From Cyclobacteriaceae bacterium (GTDB taxonomy: Bacteria; Bacteroidota; Bacteroidia; Cytophagales; Cyclobacteriaceae), in assembly GCA_019751475.1 (NCBI GenBank), contig JAIENH010000522.1:1-9241 (forward strand): 9,241 nucleotides of DNA, read 5' to 3'. Under the pieces are notes generated by a model that was not told the DNA's origin, made no database searches, and saw nothing but the letters and a program-made list of their open reading frames with translations. Made by a program: the position numbers and the translations under genes. This document shows, piece by piece, positions 6,733-9,241 of the stretch. Each line of letters begins with the position of its first letter. Within the stretch, counting starts at the first letter, position 1.

Positions 6733-7233
6733 TTACTTTTTTACGTCTGTTGCCGGCTCAAACTTCAATGACACAGAGTTCATGCAGTAGCGCAGACCTG
6801 TAGGCTTGGGGCCATCGTCAAACACATGACCAAGATGACCACCACATCGGCTGCACGTTACTTCATCTCGCACCATGCCATAGCTATTGTCTGTGCCAAC
6901 GGCCACGGCAGTGGGTTGTATTGGCTTCCAGAAGCTTGGCCATCCTGTGCCTGATTCAAATTTTGTTTCTGAATCAAACAACGCCAGATGACAGCCTGCA
7001 CAATAGTAAGTGCCCTTTTTGTGGTTGTCCCAATACTCCCCTGTAAACGCCCGCTCTGTACCTTTTTTGCGCAGCACTTCATATTGAAGAGGTGTGAGTT
7101 CCTTCTTCCATTCGGCATCGGTCTTGTTCATATATGTTTTGGTGGTAGAGGCACTTGTTTTTTCCTGGCCACAGGATAGGAGTGCCATGCTTACAAAAGC
7201 TGTTGAAAAGAGAAAGGCAATTTTTTTACGCAT
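6733..7233 (-). CDS. msrB: Peptide-methionine (R)-S-oxide reductase, lipoprotein form
   Basis: 166-residue MsrB that reduces the R epimer of methionine sulfoxide in proteins. Residues 1-20 form a lipoprotein signal ([20 protein letters not shown]) ending in lipobox LLSC with C21 as the lipidated cysteine. A short Ser/Thr linker leads to the catalytic domain. C78-x2-C81 and C127-x2-C130 form the structural zinc site, GTGWPSF (95-101) and GHLGHVF (132-138) are family signatures, and RYCMNS gives catalytic C150. No obvious resolving cysteine is seen in the domain other than the zinc ligands, so recycling by a thioredoxin-like partner is uncertain. Predicted location is the periplasm, anchored to a membrane, where it would repair oxidised envelope proteins together with the upstream MsrA. 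A strong terminator lies 47 nt before the ATG, implying expression separate from msrA. Confidence 0.95.
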   Translation of the reverse strand: MRKKIAFLFSTAFVSMALLSCGQEKTSASTTKTYMNKTDAEWKKELTPLQYEVLRKKGTERAFTGEYWDNHKKGTYYCAGCHLALFDSETKFESGTGWPSFWKPIQPTAVAVGTDNSYGMVRDEVTCSRCGGHLGHVFDDGPKPTGLRYCMNSVSLKFEPATDVKK

Positions 7234-7280
7234 AGTAAGTTTGGGTCAAATGATTTTTCTTTATCCAGCGGGGAGTAAAC

Positions 7281-7311
7281 AAAAAACCCCGGCCGCCTGC
7301 CAGGGTGTTTT
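7281..7311 (-). terminator. Strong rho-independent terminator between msrA and msrB
   Basis: On the minus strand an 8-bp stem ACCCTGGC/GCCGGGGT (one G-U wobble) closes the 5-nt loop AGGCG (7286-7306) and is followed by a six-T run and GTTT (7281-7286 downward). Read on the plus strand the wobble becomes an A-C mismatch, supporting the minus orientation. It sits 160 nt beyond the msrA stop and 47 nt before msrB. Confidence 0.8.
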
Positions 7312-7471
7312 TGTACCTAAACCTAAACCTATGAGAGATTGCTCTACTCTTGGGCAGTCTAACGAATTAAACGAGCCCGGGTTTCGTGTTTGATAAAAAA
7401 CTCCCTGATTTTTTCTTATAAACCGTTCATGTAACAAATAAGCAACTCAACAAAACGAATCAACCCCTAAC
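7312..7471. other. Gene-free spacer after msrA with small repeats
   Basis: 160 nt of untranslated DNA between the msrA stop and the terminator. It holds a short tandem CCTAAA CCTAAA CCTA (7316-7331) and a quasi-palindrome centred on CCCGGG (7371-7387, outer ACGA/TCGT arms). I see no tRNA cloverleaf and no credible reading frame. With the terminator at its 3' end on the minus strand, it could be a long msrA 3' untranslated region or a small RNA, but no promoter is convincing. Confidence 0.35.
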
Positions 7472-8080
7472 TTATTTCAACCGTGACGCGAATTGCTTTT
7501 TAAACTTCTCTACTTTGGGCCTTACCACGTATTGGCAATAGCCTTGTCCGGGGTTGAGCGCAAAATAGTTTTGATGGTAATCTTCGGCCACGTAGAAGTT
7601 GGCCAGCGGACTGATTTCAGTCACAATCTGATGTTTAAAAACACCCGATGCCTCCAGTTGTGCCTTGTAGGCTTCTGCGGTCTTTTTCTGCTCTTCATTA
7701 TGATAGAACACCACCGACCGATATTGCGTGCCTTCGTCCGCACCCTGGCGATTAAGAGTGGTGGGGTCGTGGGTATTCCAGAATATTTCCAGCAGCGCTT
7801 CATATGAAACTACAGCCGGGTCAAATGTTACCTGGATAACCTCGGCATGGCCGGTTAACCCAGAGCAGACTTCTTTGTAGGTTGGATTTTTCACCTTGCC
7901 CCCGGAGTAGCCCGATTCTACTTTGCTCACACCTTTTACGCTTAAGAAGACCGCCTCGGTACACCAGAAGCAGCCCCCGCCAAAGGTGGCTTTTTGACTT
8001 TCTATGGTTGTCATGTTAGTTGAATTCACATTTTGATGCCCTATCAGCACTCCACAAAAAATCAGCAATAATGTCTTCAT
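7472..8080 (-). CDS. msrA: Peptide-methionine (S)-S-oxide reductase, probably exported
   Basis: 202-residue MsrA that reduces the S epimer of methionine sulfoxide. GGGCFWC gives catalytic C37. E80 (GHAEV), D115 (GADEG) and Y120 (TQYRS) keep exactly the spacing of E. coli C51, E94, D129 and Y134. GYCQYVV gives C182 as the likely resolving cysteine near the C-terminus. FWNTHDPTTLNRQG and YHQNY are also family signatures. The first 20 residues (MKTLLLIFCGVLIGHQNVNS) look like a signal peptide, pointing to periplasmic action like the neighbouring MsrB lipoprotein. An internal ATG at codon 23 (8014) would give a cytosolic 180-residue form, so the start is the weak point. No Shine-Dalgarno sequence precedes either ATG. 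The promoter is presumably in the 149-nt spacer upstream. Confidence 0.95.
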   Translation of the reverse strand: MKTLLLIFCGVLIGHQNVNSTNMTTIESQKATFGGGCFWCTEAVFLSVKGVSKVESGYSGGKVKNPTYKEVCSGLTGHAEVIQVTFDPAVVSYEALLEIFWNTHDPTTLNRQGADEGTQYRSVVFYHNEEQKKTAEAYKAQLEASGVFKHQIVTEISPLANFYVAEDYHQNYFALNPGQGYCQYVVRPKVEKFKKQFASRLK

Positions 8081-8169
8081 AGGAATTGTAGTACTATAAC
8101 CTACGAAGCGGGCAAATGGTTTGGATGAAGTCAGCTAAATGTAATGTGCCCGACAAAACTTTTGAGCCC

Positions 8170-8205
8170 AAGGCGTCTTGACACCCCTAAGGTGACTGAC
8201 GCCTT
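8170..8205 (-). terminator. Hairpin after the TPR-like gene, possible terminator
   Basis: AAGGCGTC (8170-8177) and GACGCCTT (8198-8205) form a perfect 8-bp stem whose 20-nt loop can fold a second small stem (CACC 8182-8185 with GGTG 8191-8194). It begins 24 nt beyond the stop of the 8230 gene on the minus strand. Only a broken T-rich stretch follows, so it is a weak terminator candidate and could instead be an operator. Confidence 0.4.
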
Positions 8206-8229
8206 AATACTCTTGACAAATTCATTGGT

Positions 8230-9241
8230 CTAGTACTTACTATAAAACGACTGCAAGTTTCCTTTCACATTGGCCTCCAGGTTTTGAATGGCCCGGTTGA
8301 AAATGTCCTGCTCATCGGGTGAAATTTCTCTTCGTTTGCAGAGGTTGAGCTGATTGGTGCTTAGGGCACGCTGGTCGCCTGTGAAGGTAGCCCAGTCGTA
8401 TTCCCACATAAAATTGCCCTGCACATTTCTGTTTTGCAATACAGCATTGTTGCTGGCATCCGTGATGGTGATCGTTGCCTCGCTGGTGCCGCCTTTGGTT
8501 TTGTGGAAGTACGTGATCTTGGCTTTTACTTTTTCCATCACGTCTTGTGTTTTGCCATCAGCGCCTTTCTTTTCGCCAACTTTTACATCACGCTCAATGT
8601 TCTCGCTGCTGTTGCTCACGTTGGATGAGCCTTGCCGGTAGCCGTTGAATACTAACTTCAAATATTGATGAGGAGGTACGGTGTCTTTTTGTGTAATTGG
8701 TTTGAACGAGAGAAATTGTCGTTGCAGCGAATTGACAATCGGCTCCAGGCCGTTATAGTTGATGCGCGATGCGTTAACACCTTCATAGGCCACGCGAAGG
8801 GTGGCGTTGAACTCTGCTTGGTTCATCATCTCAATGGATTCGCGATAACCAGGCTCAAAATCATTGGCAGCTTTGAAATTGAAATAAGCTGCTTTCGAAT
8901 CTTCGCGGGTGTTTTTCATCATGGCGTTAATGCCATCGGTGTAACTCTCTTCTGCGGCTTTCTTTTTTGCCTCAGCTAGTTCATTAAACCGCGTCTCCGG
9001 TTTGGAAATGATTTTCATCGCGCCCAGCGATGTTTTTATCTGTGTGTTGAGGTTGTTGATTTGCTCGTAGCCGCGCACGGCATTTCTCCATTTTTGAGGG
9101 TCATCAGAGTTAATACCATTTTGAATGGAGGCTTCGATAAACTGCACAGCCAGGGGATACCCTTGCTGCAATACAACTTTTGCTTTATCTACCAGCACTA
9201 GTTCCGTACACACATCCTCTACTGTATCCATACGGTGCGTA
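8230..9241 (-). CDS. TPR-like helical protein of unknown function (5' end outside window)
   Basis: The frame is open from the window edge to the TAG at 8230-8232, at least 336 codons. An ATG exists at 9231, but the frame continues without a stop above it and no signal peptide is seen, so the true start probably lies outside. Residues from about 1 to 170 of the part after that ATG are alpha-helical with TPR-like spacing (GYPLAVQFIEASI, DPQKWRNAVRGYEQINNL, DSKAAYFNFKAANDFEPGYRESIEMM). The second half looks beta-rich (KAKITYFHKTKGGTSEATITITDASNNAV, then FMWEYDWATFTGDQRAL), and the end is helical again (FNRAIQNLEANVKGNLQSFYSKY). I do not recognise a specific family. It resembles exported or lipid-anchored Bacteroidota proteins of unknown role, which is an inference. 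A hairpin follows its stop and msrA starts 149 nt downstream. Confidence 0.75.
   Translation of the reverse strand, partial: THRMDTVEDVCTELVLVDKAKVVLQQGYPLAVQFIEASIQNGINSDDPQKWRNAVRGYEQINNLNTQIKTSLGAMKIISKPETRFNELAEAKKKAAEESYTDGINAMMKNTREDSKAAYFNFKAANDFEPGYRESIEMMNQAEFNATLRVAYEGVNASRINYNGLEPIVNSLQRQFLSFKPITQKDTVPPHQYLKLVFNGYRQGSSNVSNSSENIERDVKVGEKKGADGKTQDVMEKVKAKITYFHKTKGGTSEATITITDASNNAVLQNRNVQGNFMWEYDWATFTGDQRALSTNQLNLCKRREISPDEQDIFNRAIQNLEANVKGNLQSFYSKY

Noticed and set aside
7316..7331. Telomere-like CCTAAA tandem
   Set aside because: Fewer than three units in an ordinary intergenic spacer of a bacterial chromosome; most likely chance.
7094..7393. 99-codon plus-strand frame across the msrB start and the spacer
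   Set aside because: Runs through the msrB signal-peptide region and the terminator hairpin, with low-complexity sequence and no domain.
7330..7400. Possible tRNA or riboswitch in the msrA-msrB spacer
   Set aside because: GC-rich arms (GGGC/GCCC) suggested a fold, but no cloverleaf, T-arm consensus or CCA-end arrangement could be built on either strand.
1..9241. CRISPR arrays, insertion sequences, prophage structural genes
   Set aside because: No regularly spaced repeats, transposase or terminal repeats found; the only phage-named gene (Gp37/Gp68 family) is widespread on chromosomes and has no phage neighbours here.

Overview
The window looks like chromosomal DNA of a Bacteroidota bacterium, probably of the Cytophagales type. 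This is inferred from three things: protein style (DinB with a long tail after its clamp motif, a DnaE2-like polymerase with a decayed PHP domain), start codons with almost no Shine-Dalgarno sequences, and exported Msr proteins. It is not proven. Every gene I can support lies on the minus strand, so the biological order runs from high to low coordinates.

In transcription order: a TPR-like helical protein whose 5' end runs off the window (8230-9241); exported MsrA (7472-8080); lipoprotein MsrB (6733-7233); a class II glutamine amidotransferase (5640-6494); an LhgO-type L-2-hydroxyglutarate oxidase (4400-5581); then a mutagenesis/repair cluster of dinB (3091-4299), a TcmP-like gene (2242-3078), a DUF5131/phage Gp37-Gp68 'three-Cys' gene (1488-2240) and the N-terminal half of a DnaE2-like polymerase (1-1424).

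The upper half is stress and maintenance metabolism. MsrA and MsrB together reduce both sulfoxide epimers of methionine, apparently outside the cytoplasm. LhgO is a metabolite-repair flavoenzyme. The spacers here hold rho-independent terminators (7281-7311, 6521-6541), a probable hairpin (8170-8205), a 69-bp imperfect palindromic repeat (6594-6662) and two overlapping short inverted repeats before lhgO (5595-5626).

The lower half is the most interesting part. dinB and dnaE form a translesion-synthesis pair of the kind usually under DNA-damage control. A two-gene, distinctly AT-richer module (TcmP plus DUF5131) sits between them in the same orientation with tight spacing. A perfect 11-bp inverted repeat with a third direct half-site lies 6 nt upstream of the dinB GTG start and is a good candidate operator for the whole cluster. 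No lexA, imuA or recA gene is in the window. The hypothesis worth testing is that the radical-SAM-like DUF5131 protein and its methyltransferase-like partner have been placed under damage control beside the mutagenic polymerases.
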